From positions 21,694 through 44,193 of the forward strand of contig NW_014577592.1 in assembly GCF_000485595.1 (NCBI RefSeq): a stretch of 22,500 nucleotides of DNA. The letters run 5' to 3'. The notes beneath the pieces were generated by a model. The model was given only the letters and a program-made list of their open reading frames with translations. It was not told where the DNA came from and did no database searches. Positions 1 to 9,098 of the stretch are shown here, in pieces. The translations under genes were made by a program, and so were the position numbers. The stretch is from Priapulus caudatus. Lineage: Eukaryota; Priapulida; Priapulimorpha; Priapulimorphida; Priapulidae. The number at the start of each line of letters is the position of its first letter. The stretch's first letter is position 1.

Positions 1-80
1 CATACATGTATGTACAAATACATGTACATGTGCAAATACATACATGTATGTACAAATACATGTACATGTACAATACAAAT
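1..80. repeat. 38-bp tandem repeat of ACATGTA motifs
   Basis: Two nearly identical units of about 38 bp run from the window edge, built from CATACATGTATGTACAAATA followed by CATGTACATG. They are rich in TACATGTA-type palindromes. The array probably continues to the left of the window. Confidence 0.75.
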
Positions 81-421
81 ATATGTAATGTGCGGGAGTC
101 AGAAACGATGGTACATAATGCATGCTGATGAACTCTTGTATTGGAGGTCATTAGTACAAGGTCGCCTGGCTCCATCAAATTAATCAATCACTTTCTAGTA
201 GGCAGTGGCTCAGTTATATTTAAAAATAGTTTAATAAAAAAATAGTCTGACAAAAATTAAGTGGAAATGCTATTTATGTGTACTCACATACCTCAGATAG
301 GGTTAGGGTAAAGTCCATTTACTGGTACCTTTTCTACACCAATGTAGGCGATTACAGTTTGTTATACCCATATCTGGCAACTTTTTACGTTAATATGCAG
401 CTAGTTACTTTTTTTCTGCAG

Positions 422-494
422 CCAGGTGAATTTGGTAGTGAACCATGAGCTATCAAACATTCTTGGAATCAAACTTTGAAACGGTGCCACAAAT
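422..494 (+). CDS. TFCP2: TFCP2 exon 1: 5' UTR end plus start codon
   Basis: Coding part is 445-494 (M1-Q16 plus two bases). The ATG at 445 has A at -3 and an in-frame TGA just upstream at 439-441, so translation cannot begin earlier in this frame. The donor AT/gtaggt leaves phase 2, which matches the single leading T of the next exon. A pyrimidine-rich CTGCAG acceptor ends at 421, so 422-444 is probably 5' UTR spliced to a non-coding exon left of the window. The encoded peptide ([16 protein letters not shown]) is not conserved enough to confirm by eye; phase and start context are the main support. Confidence 0.6.
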
Positions 495-3400
495 GTAGGT
501 GTGTTAAGCTTTTAATAGCAGGCCGCTTACCACTTGTATCACCAAGGCAGGTGATAGATAGCTGTCAGTGTTATCCTGTGAGAGGAATATACCTGGCATT
601 ATTTTTGATGTTATTAATGCTTGTTTATTCTGTTTGCAGTGAGGCTTTGCTCGCCCTGCCTGTTTTCAATCGCAAGGATTTAGAAAATGGGTTAGTTGTG
701 ATCCTTCATTATATTTGTGCTCGTCATCTATTGTAAAAGATGCGTAAAGTATAAAAATTGAGAAAATATTTCTATTTTTGTGTGTTTTTTCTTGCATAAA
801 ACATGTTGTATTTGGCCAACCTAAATAATACTGAGTGAATATATTAAAAATTGGGATTTGAATGGCGAGTTTTACCTGGTAAAAGCTTTTGGAGTAGGTA
901 AAGTTTTGCTGATACATATCTCTTCCTTCATTAGTTTACGTACATACGTATTTCATGGATTCCCTCATAGCTGTATGATCTGATATTGCAGGTTTCAGTA
1001 TGTTCTTAATGCTGCGACATCACCAGCAACAAAGGTGAATGAGGAGACCCTTACGTATCTTAATCAAGGTAACCTTTGCTTTACCTTCTGTAAGTTAAAT
1101 GTAAAGTAGGAGCAGTTTACAGCCATGCACATTTTAATTGTACATGTGTGTCTGGTGTATGTCCAGGCATATATGATAACAGTTTGCTTTCCCTTTTCCT
1201 TTATAGGGCAATCTTATGACATAAGACTGAAGAAACTCGGTGATTTGTCTGAATTTCAGGGACAATACGTTAAGGTAATATTTACATTTTTATAAGCCTT
1301 GCTTTGAATTTCACTAGCTATTCTGCACATGCAGAGCTCCTGGGGTAAATATAGTGTATGGAAACCTAATAGAAATATAGGATGTTATTTTCACTTTCTT
1401 TGTGTTGCCCATGACGTGTAGAGTCAGGTTAGAGTGGGATTTCATGAACGGAAGCTGCAGTACATCGAATCAGAGCAGGTCACCCATTGGAGGCTAGCTC
1501 ATCCCTCGGATCGGATGCTGAGTATAGGTAATGGCAATCGTCTAGGCAACACCATAGCTGTCATTGCTATTTCATTGGCTTGTTACACCATCAAACAGCT
1601 CCTCAATGTTACATATTCAATTACTGAATACTTTTTACTACGTGCAACGGAAGTGACATGTGGCACTAATATACACTGCTTTATCTTTTCTCTAAAGATG
1701 TTCCTTTGTCATATGGCATCATGGATGTCAAGTCACTCGACATTAACCATGCAGAGTTTATATGGGATCCAACAAAGGAGGCTGGAGTATATGTACAGGT
1801 TTGTTCTCAGTTTGTTGAATTAAAGCCGCACTATGCGCATCCAAACGCTAATTTCTCCAGTACTAGACTAGCAAATACTTCGTGTCATGCGTAATCACAC
1901 TACCTTATGACAAAATAAACTCTAGTTCCTCCCATTTCACTGTGCGTTTGCTTAAAACTCACAATAAAGAGGTGAGAAAACGCGGCCAACGCCGACTTGT
2001 TTGCCAAACAATTTAGCCTCGAAGCGGTTAGGTGACGTCACATGTTTTTATCTTTGCTACACCCGTACCACTGTACCGCAGCACCGCTGTGCGGTTGCTT
2101 GGCAGGGCAACGCGAAAGTGTCAACAACAGAGAATTTGAACAACATTGTAAATATTTTCAAATGCGTTTTATAAGACAACGCGCAGTGAAATGGGAGGAA
2201 CTAGAGTTTATTTTGTCATAAGGTAGTGTGATTATGCATGACACGAAGTATTTGCTAGTCTAGTACTGGAGAATTTAGCGTTTGGATGCGCATAGTGCGG
2301 CTTTAAGTGTGAAATGTCAACTGTTGGCTGAAGAGTACATCATTAGTCATATTCAAGGTAGCAGCAATTTGCACACATGTCAAAATCACATCAACCTGAA
2401 TGCGACGTAGTTACTTAATTGCGTGGGCCGACGCCGTGTGTGAAAGCATACATGTGGCAAAACTATAGGGGTTTTTCTTAGTGATCTTGCTTCAGCCCTG
2501 GAATTTCTTAGATAACTGCAAACAATAAATCAATTGAATGAAAACACTTCCCTAGAATGTGAGATTACACTTTCTTACTTGTGTCGTGAAGGCTGAATTT
2601 GCTGAATCCATGAATATGTGTTTGTAGGTGCACTGCATCAGTACTGAGTTTACAGCAAGGAAGCGTGGGGGAGAGAAGGGCGTGCCCTTTCGTCTGCAGA
2701 TTGACACGTTCGCTTACCCGACCAGTGCTAATGAAGAACCCAGACACTTACACAGTGCTTCCTGTCAGATCAAGGTCTTCAAGGTAGAGTGATTTAAACT
2801 GTGTCTGTTGTTAGCGCAGTAACTGTTGAGGTAGTTTGTTGCTGCCAATTTTGCTGATAACAGAGTGGTCTTATTTGAGTCAAGTCATCGTTCATGCTGA
2901 TATTGGCAATATCTACAGTATGTCAAGAGCTAATAATACCTAATAATAGGTATTATTCAGGGTTCTCCAAGCTTTTCAATATAGCATGGGGGTGCTGCCT
3001 TTACGGTCCTAGTTGCAAATCACCGAAGGCGGTTTGCGTGCTAGGGGGGTCTGGGGGCTATGATATTTAGCATGGCGGCTATGATATTTAGAGTGGCGGG
3101 TGCATTTTAGGATGGCGGGGCTCGACGATAGCCTGGCGGGCCCCTGCAAGCGATACCCTGCTATTAGCTCGATAGATAACATTAGCAGATTAATCCATCT
3201 TTAACCTTAACAGATAGATCCTGAATGACTACTGATATAATTACTGTGTGCCATATATATCATTTTGGTTGTTGGAATCAGTATGGAATCCAGAGCATAC
3301 ATATAGTTGTATTTTTTTTAGGAATTATTATTGGGAATATTAGCTATGCTAAGAGACGTTCAATAGTTTGGCATTTTTTACATACTAAATGAGTGTAGAA

Positions 3401-6400
3401 CTCAAGTGGTGATCCTACCTAGAGGCTTGCAGGCTCAATTATAACGTCAGAAGTCATTTGAACATCTCTAAACACTAATCTACACATTCTAACCATCACT
3501 ATCTTGCACCTTGCCTTTGAGTCCAGTCTGCTAACAAACTTGAAAACCAAGATGTCACAATTGAAATATAAAAAGCAAGATATCTCAAATTACACCTACA
3601 GTAGTACTGAGGTATCAATAGTGAGACGTTGCTTTTGAAATATCATCAGACACATTTGAGAAGACGCCCGAAGCTACATTGCTTACTCGAGTTCTGTGCG
3701 ATTGCAGCCGAAGGGTGCTGACAGAAAACACAAGACTGATCGAGAGAAGTTAGGGAAGAGATGTGGGTATGAGCAGGAGAAATACCAGCCATCATACGAC
3801 TGCACAGTGCTATCAGAGGTGAGCCCTACCACGGTTTAGCTGTGATTAAGTTTTTACACGAAGCTCAACCAAGCAGTTGTTGGCTTAGGGAGAGCTGTAA
3901 GCGCTTGCCGGAAAGCCATCAAGTGGAGTTTGCTTTGGACGATCTCTGCTACAAATTCTAATGAAAAATACGGAAATTCTAACATTGTAATTTGGTGTGC
4001 ACCCTTGCTACATGACGTGGTGTATCTAACATCACGCGAGACATTTATTAGTGTAATTATCAATTACTACGATTAAATTTATTGCTATGATTTGCAGTGT
4101 AGGTTAGGTTCACCATCTGGCCAAACATCAACTGATTAATAAATCTAGAGTTGATTTTAAAATACAAAAGCCACATTAATTCAGTATGGCCATTACTAGT
4201 TGCTACGCATATTTATGTTAGATTTATGCTTAGTGCATAAGCTTATGTGACTTCCAAACTGATCTAGAGCCTATCTGCGAAAGGTTTTGCCCATAACAGA
4301 CCCAGATGGATCTCGATGGTGGTATACCACGATTGGTGCAAGATGATGCATTCCAATACTCACAGTCGATGCAAACTCGTGAGTTTCTGCATTGTGACTG
4401 AGCAATGACGCTTCGTTCCCCTGCGTTTCAGTGTGCGTACGACAATGGTCAGGCGAGCCAACAGGCGACGATGAGCTACGCGGCGGCGCCGTGCGCTGGT
4501 GCCGCCGAGCCGCTGATGCAGCCTCCGCGGTGCCAGAGCACGCCGTCTGGAATCGGCCGGATAGGCAGCTTTCCGAACATGAACTCCAGTGCTTCCCCCT
4601 GGTGAGGGTTGTCGGCGCTCGCGGAGCGCGACGCGAGGAGCGAGAGCGCATCTGTCGAGCGTGTCGCGCGGTGATCGCGCTCACTCGCGTAGTATTTACA
4701 GTGGCTCCATCGCGTGGCCGTTGTCGTGATAGCGCTGTGATGATCATGAAGCATCTGCGTGAGCTAATGTTTATTATGTAGCCAAAAAAAGCATGTTTTT
4801 AATGGAAGCGAGTTTTTTTGTAACCAACTGTCACGTGCAGTCATGAATATTGACCAGACTATTTGGATCTGCACGTGGCATGCTATGGGATCATCTTAGT
4901 GACAGCAGGTTACCACTTCTCAGGCAATTCGATTTTTCTGCTGCATGGTTGCACTTCTGAGTCAGCGTGTACACTCTCTGTCTGGGCAAAGATGCGCGAA
5001 CGTTTCAAGCTATCCCAAGTGGTTATTCCTCTTTGTGTTGACATCTGCACTTTTTTTTACTTTTTTACTTTGATAAATTTCGCAGGTCAGGCAGCAGCGC
5101 CGGAACGCCGGCGATGCACCGCAAGGACAGCACTTCTAGCATGGACAGTTTGAATACGTCCGCCACTAACAGCGACGTGCTGGCGGCCAGAGAGACGTTG
5201 CTGCCGTCGGACTCGTCCGAGACCGTTGTTCACTGGCTCTGTGCAAACAGGTTCGCCAATCACGCGACCATCTTCTCCAACTTCTCAGGTATGTCTGTCG
5301 TCGCTGCGATGCACAAACTGCCGGCGGCTGCAGTTGGGTTTCTTACTATGAGGAAACGCTGAGATTTGCTAGCGTGGACGTGAGTGAGTGTGTGTCTGTG
5401 TGTGTGCGCGTGTGCATGTGTGTGCGTGTGCATTAATGCATGTATGCATATGTGTATGCGCGTATGCATGTGTCTGCAAAATGCACCGCAGAATATTTTA
5501 TCAGCTGGCCACTTTGTCAGTTGCTATGCTAACCAGTCAGTCATCGGAGTTCACTGGACGGCTTTTTTTTTCGCAAATGGAGTCTCATGGTTTGTCGCTA
5601 TAAAGCCGCCTCATGAGAACAACACTATACTCTAGCAGGGCAGTTATATAAGCTCTAGACTGCCCATCACTATATAGAGCTATGTTAGAGCTCCTGCCTT
5701 CTGATTGCATAACCCAGTGAATCCTCAACCTCTGGGAAACTGCAGAATACTTTTTAAATTTATTTGTTTCTTCTTTGTATAGTTACCCACGTGCCCATGA
5801 AGTTGAGGAAATCACTGGACACGATTCCTGCATGCATAGATTATCCAGTATTAAAGTAGATGTAGCTGTAGAGTTAACCACTCACTCACTTACTAAATGA
5901 TTCAGTAGTCACAGAAGATGTGATTAGGTACTAATTTAACCAGTCACTCAGGAATCTCTTAAATCACTCAATCACTCAGAATCTTACTCTTCATATTCAG
6001 GAACCGACTTGCTGAGACTTAACAAGGAAGACCTCATTGAAATCTGCGGCCTTGCTGATGGTATTCGATTATCGAACGCCCTGCATGGAAGGTAGGCAAG
6101 TAGTTTTCCGACTACGGATTTTCTCGATCCCATCCATATTCACACTTCCCTCTCCTGCACCATTCATGCAGCGTTTTGTTCTTCTCTAGCACTCACTCGG
6201 CCCGCCACGTGGGGAAACTGCATGTTCTAACTCATACGTGGTTATCTATTATGTTACAATGAATCATGTTACTAATATAACCTGCGCATTATGCGTCTCC
6301 TGATTACTTCATGCCATCGGCCACCTTCGAAAAAAACTGTAGAGAAAAAATGCTCAAGTTGGATTATGCAGCACTCGCCCACCTTTCCGTCGTCACCCAG

Positions 6401-6819
6401 CAGTTTACAGCCTGTCAACCTGAAACCCTGAGTGTAGAGTCGGCAACCACGCCTCCTCCGCTGTCGTCAGCTCTGCGGAATCGACTTGACGAGTGTTCGC
6501 TGTGCTTACAGGAGCGTCCGACCGCGTCTGACTCTGTACCTGTGCCAGCAGTCGGAGCAGGTCTACAACGCGATCTTTCTCGAGCAGCTGACGTCGCGCG
6601 AGCTTGCAGTCAAGACTGCCGAAATCCTCCAGCTGCACGTTCACTGCATCATGGATATGCACTGGACGGGCCCGAACGGAATCACAGTGATGATTACTAA
6701 CGAGGTGGGTGGGCGAGTGGTCTGACAGCCCATCCATCTGGTTGTCCTCGTTCATGCACCTGCTCTGTCGTTGTGTGTTTCTCTCTACATTCTCACTTCT
6801 CTCACTTTTCTCTCACTTT

Positions 6820-6861
<42 letters not shown>

Positions 6862-7012
6862 ACACTCTCTCTCTTTACCCCTCCCTTTCTTCTTCCCTTC
6901 CTCCCCCTCCCACTCCTTTCCTCCCTCTCTCTCTCTCTCCTCTCTCTCTCTCTTTCTCGCTCTGTCTCTCTCTCTCTGTGTCTCTCGCTATCTTTCTTTC
7001 TCTCTCTCTGTG

Positions 7013-7066
<54 letters not shown>

Positions 7067-7762
7067 TCTCTCTGTCTCTCGCTATCTTTCTTTCTCTCTC
7101 TCTCTCTCTGTGTCTCTCGCTATCTTTCTTTCTCTCTGTGTGTGTCTCTCGCTCTCTGCCAGAATGCATAAGCGTGCACTGCTGTATCCCAATAGCATTT
7201 TGCATTTACTTGATTCTATTTCATATTTCATTAAACAGGTTGTCCAAAATATGAAGGACCAAGGAAGATTCGTGGTAGACCTCCAGTCATGTAAGCATTT
7301 CATTGTACCATTAAATTGGGATGGAGTAATATTTTTATAGATATACTGTACTATTTTCATATATGCACGTAGTAGGAATTCAAATATTAGAAATTCATAT
7401 CAGCCTCTGCAAGGGTATCAACTGTAATAAGAATGTACCACTGCAACTAAATGTATCATGCAACTAGCATTGAACCTCATGATATCACTTAATACAAATT
7501 ATATATCACCAATATAATGGCTGCTACATTAATCTATCCACGATCGAAATTTTCGTAATGAATTTGGTTTGAATTGCAGCTATTACAATCACACTCATTG
7601 CAACATCATCTGCTTCAATAGCATTTACTGTAATAAAATCCAACGCATTAGCATTCCATGCAATTACTGTGTGTGTAGCATCAAGTATATTTTTTGGTAA
7701 GACTTGTTTGTGTTTCAGTGAGGGATGACATGCTCAGAATTTCCTTCACGTCTCTGGATTAG
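445..7762 (+). CDS. TFCP2: CP2-family transcription factor (TFCP2/LSF/UBP1-like), complete spliced gene of 14 coding exons
   Basis: Nuclear sequence-specific DNA-binding factor. Coding exons: 445-494, 640-690, 992-1068, 1207-1274, 1422-1527, 1698-1798, 2628-2783, 3708-3818, 4432-4601, 5086-5288, 6001-6091, 6512-6704, 7239-7290, 7719-7762; all introns are GT-AG and every phase joins, giving 490 residues (human TFCP2 is about 502). The CP2 DNA-binding domain (about 35-240) contains [53 protein letters not shown] and [14 protein letters not shown], diagnostic of the CP2 rather than the Grainyhead branch. A Ser/Ala/Pro linker follows, then a SAM-like domain (about 342-396; [31 protein letters not shown]) and a C-terminal dimerisation region ([26 protein letters not shown]). 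These similarities come from memory of the family. Homologues work as dimers or tetramers; I infer the same here. It could equally be the single ancestor of vertebrate TFCP2, UBP1 and TFCP2L1. The first and last exons are the least certain. Confidence 0.93.
640..690 (+). CDS. TFCP2: TFCP2 exon 2
   Basis: Flanked by a TGTTTGCAG acceptor and a GTTAGT donor. Encodes [17 protein letters not shown], matching the DVLALPIF segment before the CP2 domain in vertebrate TFCP2/UBP1. Confidence 0.9.
992..1068 (+). CDS. TFCP2: TFCP2 exon 3 (start of CP2 domain)
   Basis: Acceptor ATTGCAG, donor GTAACC. Encodes [20 protein letters not shown] then TYLNQ, a very close match to FQYVLCAATSPA...[15 protein letters not shown] of human CP2 proteins. 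Confidence 0.95.
1207..1274 (+). CDS. TFCP2: TFCP2 exon 4
   Basis: Acceptor TTATAG, donor GTAATA. Encodes [17 protein letters not shown] and GQYVK, matching the QSYEIR...LGELPEINGKLVK segment of the family. Ends in phase 0. Confidence 0.93.
1422..1527 (+). CDS. TFCP2: TFCP2 exon 5
   Basis: Acceptor GTGTAG, donor GTAATG. Encodes [20 protein letters not shown] and then [15 protein letters not shown], matching SIFRVVFHDRRLQYTEHQQL...RPGDRILDI of human TFCP2. The AG at 1420-1421 is chosen over two nearby AGs because it keeps the conserved Ser-x-x-Arg-Val. Confidence 0.94.
1698..1798 (+). CDS. TFCP2: TFCP2 exon 6
   Basis: Acceptor TCTAAAG, donor GTTTGT. With the split Asp codon it encodes [10 protein letters not shown] and [18 protein letters not shown], the counterpart of DIPMSVGIID...VEFLWDPAKRTSVFIQ. 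Confidence 0.95.
1820..2306. mobile_element. Fold-back transposable element with TTAA at both ends (in TFCP2 intron 6)
   Basis: Two arms of about 125 bp (1824-1948 and about 2178-2302) are reverse complements with only three mismatches that I can see. The ends read AGCCGCACTATGCGCATCC and its complement, and both outer borders are TTAA. TTAA duplication is the hallmark of piggyBac-type insertion, but TTAA extends the palindrome, so it could also be part of the inverted repeat. The central about 230 bp contains no ORF of note and one full TGACGTCA site (2033-2040). This is a non-autonomous MITE or fold-back element inserted between exons 6 and 7. Confidence 0.88.
2628..2783 (+). CDS. TFCP2: TFCP2 exon 7 (DNA-binding core)
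   Basis: Acceptor TTTGTAG, donor GTAGAG, 52 whole codons. Encodes [28 protein letters not shown] and [13 protein letters not shown], the most conserved block of CP2 proteins. The stretch between the two halves ([11 protein letters not shown]) has the same length range as the ENENGEYTE loop in human TFCP2. Confidence 0.98.
2932..2957. repeat. Short AT-rich inverted repeat
   Basis: AATAATACCT and AGGTATTATT face each other across six bases, directly left of the CAGGG element at 2958. Confidence 0.6.
2958..3160. mobile_element. Possible hAT-like non-autonomous element with internal 21-bp repeats
   Basis: The segment starts CAGGGTTCTC and ends GATACCCTG, so both ends begin CAGGGT when read inward, as in many hAT-type elements. 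No exact 8-bp target duplication is visible (left GTATTATT, right CTATTAGC share only TATTA). Inside, about four degenerate 21-bp units, each ending in TGGC, run from 3056 to 3137. The block is G-rich, unlike the AT-rich intron around it. It is in TFCP2 intron 7. Confidence 0.45.
3161..3700. other. Rest of TFCP2 intron 7: nothing recognised
   Basis: AT-rich intronic sequence without coding similarity, RNA gene or clear repeat. Confidence 0.6.
3708..3818 (+). CDS. TFCP2: TFCP2 exon 8 (end of CP2 domain)
   Basis: Acceptor ATTGCAG, donor GTGAGC, 37 whole codons. Encodes [18 protein letters not shown] and [14 protein letters not shown]. The PKGADRK-x-KTDREK signature separates CP2/UBP1 members from Grainyhead proteins. 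Confidence 0.98.
4432..4601 (+). CDS. TFCP2: TFCP2 exon 9 (linker)
   Basis: Acceptor CGTTTCAG, donor GTGAGG. Encodes a Cys/Ala/Ser/Pro/Gln-rich, poorly conserved linker beginning [16 protein letters not shown]. Human TFCP2 also follows LTE with a Cys-Ser-Pro-rich variable linker here. The exon is much more GC-rich than the upstream exons. Phase 2 at the end fits exon 10. Confidence 0.85.
4605..4715. other. GC-rich CpG cluster at start of TFCP2 intron 9
   Basis: Dense in CG dinucleotides (for example CGGCGCTCGCGGAGCGCGAC) directly after the exon 9 donor, then the intron returns to AT-rich sequence. An ORF of 116 codons crosses it (4431-4781) but is a frame shadow of exon 9. It might be an internal CpG-rich regulatory patch; nothing more can be said from sequence. 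Confidence 0.4.
5086..5288 (+). CDS. TFCP2: TFCP2 exon 10 (Ser-rich linker and start of SAM-like domain)
   Basis: Acceptor TTTCGCAG, donor GTATGT. The first half encodes a Ser/Thr-rich linker with [14 protein letters not shown], a plausible phosphorylation-rich segment. The second half encodes [15 protein letters not shown] and IFSNFS, matching EAQQWLHRNRF...LFTNFSG at the start of the SAM-like domain of CP2 proteins. Confidence 0.93.
5380..5470. repeat. TG/TGTG microsatellite in TFCP2 intron 10
   Basis: Imperfect TG repeat with GC and CA interruptions starting about 90 bp after the exon 10 donor. Confidence 0.85.
5878..5985. repeat. Degenerate TCACTCA repeats before TFCP2 exon 11
   Basis: CACTCA or ACTCA recurs several times between 5880 and 5978 at irregular spacing, ending just before the exon 11 acceptor. 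Confidence 0.45.
6001..6091 (+). CDS. TFCP2: TFCP2 exon 11 (SAM-like domain)
   Basis: Acceptor ATATTCAG, donor GTAGGC. Encodes [20 protein letters not shown] and [10 protein letters not shown], almost superimposable on GADLLKLTRDDVIQICGPAD and GIRLFNALKG of human TFCP2. Confidence 0.97.
6512..6704 (+). CDS. TFCP2: TFCP2 exon 12 (C-terminal dimerisation region)
   Basis: Acceptor GCTTACAG, donor GTGGGT. Encodes [39 protein letters not shown] and [12 protein letters not shown]. It lacks the long Gln-rich insertion between the LYVCQES and VYHAIYLEEL segments of human TFCP2, so this spacing is short as in other family members. Confidence 0.97.
6780..7157. repeat. Long CT polypyrimidine microsatellite in TFCP2 intron 12
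   Basis: Nearly 380 bases of CT repeats with short interruptions (TGTGTCTCTCGCTATCTTTC recurs several times), so part of it is a higher-order repeat of about 40-60 bp. It ends about 80 bp before the exon 13 acceptor. The Ser/Leu-rich ORFs on plus and Arg/Glu-rich ORFs on minus are by-products of this repeat. Confidence 0.95.
7239..7290 (+). CDS. TFCP2: TFCP2 exon 13
   Basis: Acceptor TTAAACAG, donor GTAAGC. Encodes [17 protein letters not shown], corresponding to the MIQNFQEEACFILDTMK segment near the C-terminus of human TFCP2. Ends with one base of a split codon. Confidence 0.9.
7719..7762 (+). CDS. TFCP2: TFCP2 exon 14 (last coding exon)
   Basis: Acceptor GTGTTTCAG. With the split codon it encodes [14 protein letters not shown] then TAG at 7760-7762. 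The phase fits exon 13 exactly, and a short hydrophobic strand ending at the stop mirrors the SYHIILK end of human TFCP2. The alternative acceptor at about 7579 would give a long hydrophobic tail unlike the family and is not preferred. No AATAAA is visible between the stop and 8040, so the 3' end is not placed. Confidence 0.75.
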
Positions 7763-8036
7763 CTGATGATACTGCAACAGCCAATCCAAGATGTCACCTG
7801 CATGATCTCGGTGTATTGATGAGCAAACATCTAAATGATTGATTAGCTGATTGATGGGTTTGTTAGAAGCGCTGTGCTCGTGTTGTTGATCATGCTGTGT
7901 GGAACGCTCGTCATGTGTATATGTGATTTTAGACAATCGGTTTGGGACGCTAGTGAACCCTTGTCCTACTAGCATATCAAACCCAGGTTGAACTGGTGGC
8001 AAATTGAAATAGTTTCATAATCGGATGTAAATACAC
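7763..8036. other. Probable TFCP2 3' UTR or flank
   Basis: Follows the TAG stop. No AATAAA or ATTAAA signal, RNA gene or repeat is visible before the MITE at 8040. Confidence 0.5.
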
Positions 8037-8039
8037 TAA

Positions 8040-8233
8040 AGCCCGGCGCACACGTGAGTTATTTTACTCAAGTAAAATGACGCATGAGTCATTTTACTCA
8101 CGTGTGCGGCAAATTTTGGTTGAGTAATTTGACGCATGCGTCATTTTACTCACGTGTGCGGCAGATTTTCGTTGAGTAATTTGACTCGTGCGTCATGTTA
8201 CTTGAGTAAAATAACTCACGTGTGCGCCAGGCT
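8040..8233. mobile_element. 194-bp MITE, PIF/Harbinger-like (TAA target duplication)
   Basis: Terminal inverted repeats of about 37 bp (AGCCCGGCGCACACGTGAGT inward from the left) match the right end with one mismatch. Both ends are flanked by TAA (8037-8039 and 8234-8236), the 3-bp duplication typical of PIF/Harbinger elements. The interior repeats a unit of about 56 bp, with TTTTACTCACGTGTGCGGCA present twice, and palindromes such as TGACGCATGCGTCA. No ORF, so non-autonomous. It lies 277 bp past the TFCP2 stop and may be transcribed in its 3' UTR. Confidence 0.88.
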
Positions 8234-8236
8234 TAA

Positions 8237-9098
8237 TGTCCCGATTAGTGCAGGGGTTATGTTACTGGAAAATTGATCACTAACCAGGTCAGTGCTTTAC
8301 ACAGGGTTGTGCACACATGAAGCCTATAGGTCACCACTGGATTGCAGTGAATATCAGTGCCTTTGATCATTGCTGTGAAGCACGCATGCCCAATTTTTCA
8401 AATTCCTCTATGACTCCTCACGTTCTGTGCATTCGAATTCATGACTTGGCTACGTTATTGAATTTTATTTGAGTTTTTTTTAATAGTTATTAGTAAAAAT
8501 AGAACTCGTAAAAAAATGCATGACAAAAAAGCTCTGTACAGAGCAGTGCTAGTCAGGGTGTTACTCTGCCAGTAATCTGTCCATGTTCTTTTACTAATGT
8601 TTTCTAGACTTCCAACTCCTGGCGACTGTGATATACTGTGTAATCTGACTAAGGTTTTGTCGCAATGCAATGTTATTGAGCCAATATATTTTTTGTATTT
8701 ATCAGTGATTATAGCAGCCTAAGCAGAGAGTTGGTAATTCATCGTGGATTATAGAGTGCAATCTCTGCTATCATTGCAATGTGAATACAATCAGAATGTT
8801 TTGATGATGCTCATATTCTGATGATAAATATAATGTGATACATATATGCCCGTACTTTAGTGTTGTTGTTATTTTTTGTATATCACAATCATAGAAATAT
8901 TTAGAGACACTATATAGAACCACACTATAGGTCTAACTAGTATATCGTTTCTGTGGTCACAATATAACTATGTTTTGCTTGCATAGTGTTGTCTTAAAAC
9001 TTTGCTATTCTTCATGAAATTGATTGAACTAAATATTTAATTCACATCGAGTTATATCAATTTGTTACATACCAGCTCAACAAGAGACATAACAGCTA
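8237..9098. other. AT-rich intergenic stretch, nothing recognised
   Basis: No coding similarity, RNA gene or clear repeat seen. The 71-codon minus-strand ORF at 8455-8670 has no recognisable domain. Confidence 0.6.

Noticed and set aside
297-310. Second telomeric repeat (GGGTTAGGGT)
   Set aside because: Under two units long; too short to separate from chance.
4431-4781. 116-codon plus-strand ORF and overlapping minus-strand ORFs
   Set aside because: Frame shadows of TFCP2 exon 9 and the CpG-rich start of intron 9; the real frame is fixed by the splice phases of exons 8 and 10.
6709-7340. Long Ser/Leu-rich plus-strand ORFs and Arg/Glu-rich minus-strand ORFs
   Set aside because: They are translations of the CT microsatellite inside TFCP2 intron 12.
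7580-7736. Alternative last TFCP2 exon from the acceptor at about 7579
   Set aside because: In phase it would read a hydrophobic Ile/Thr/Ala tail unlike any CP2 protein; the 7719 acceptor gives a short family-like end and stop.
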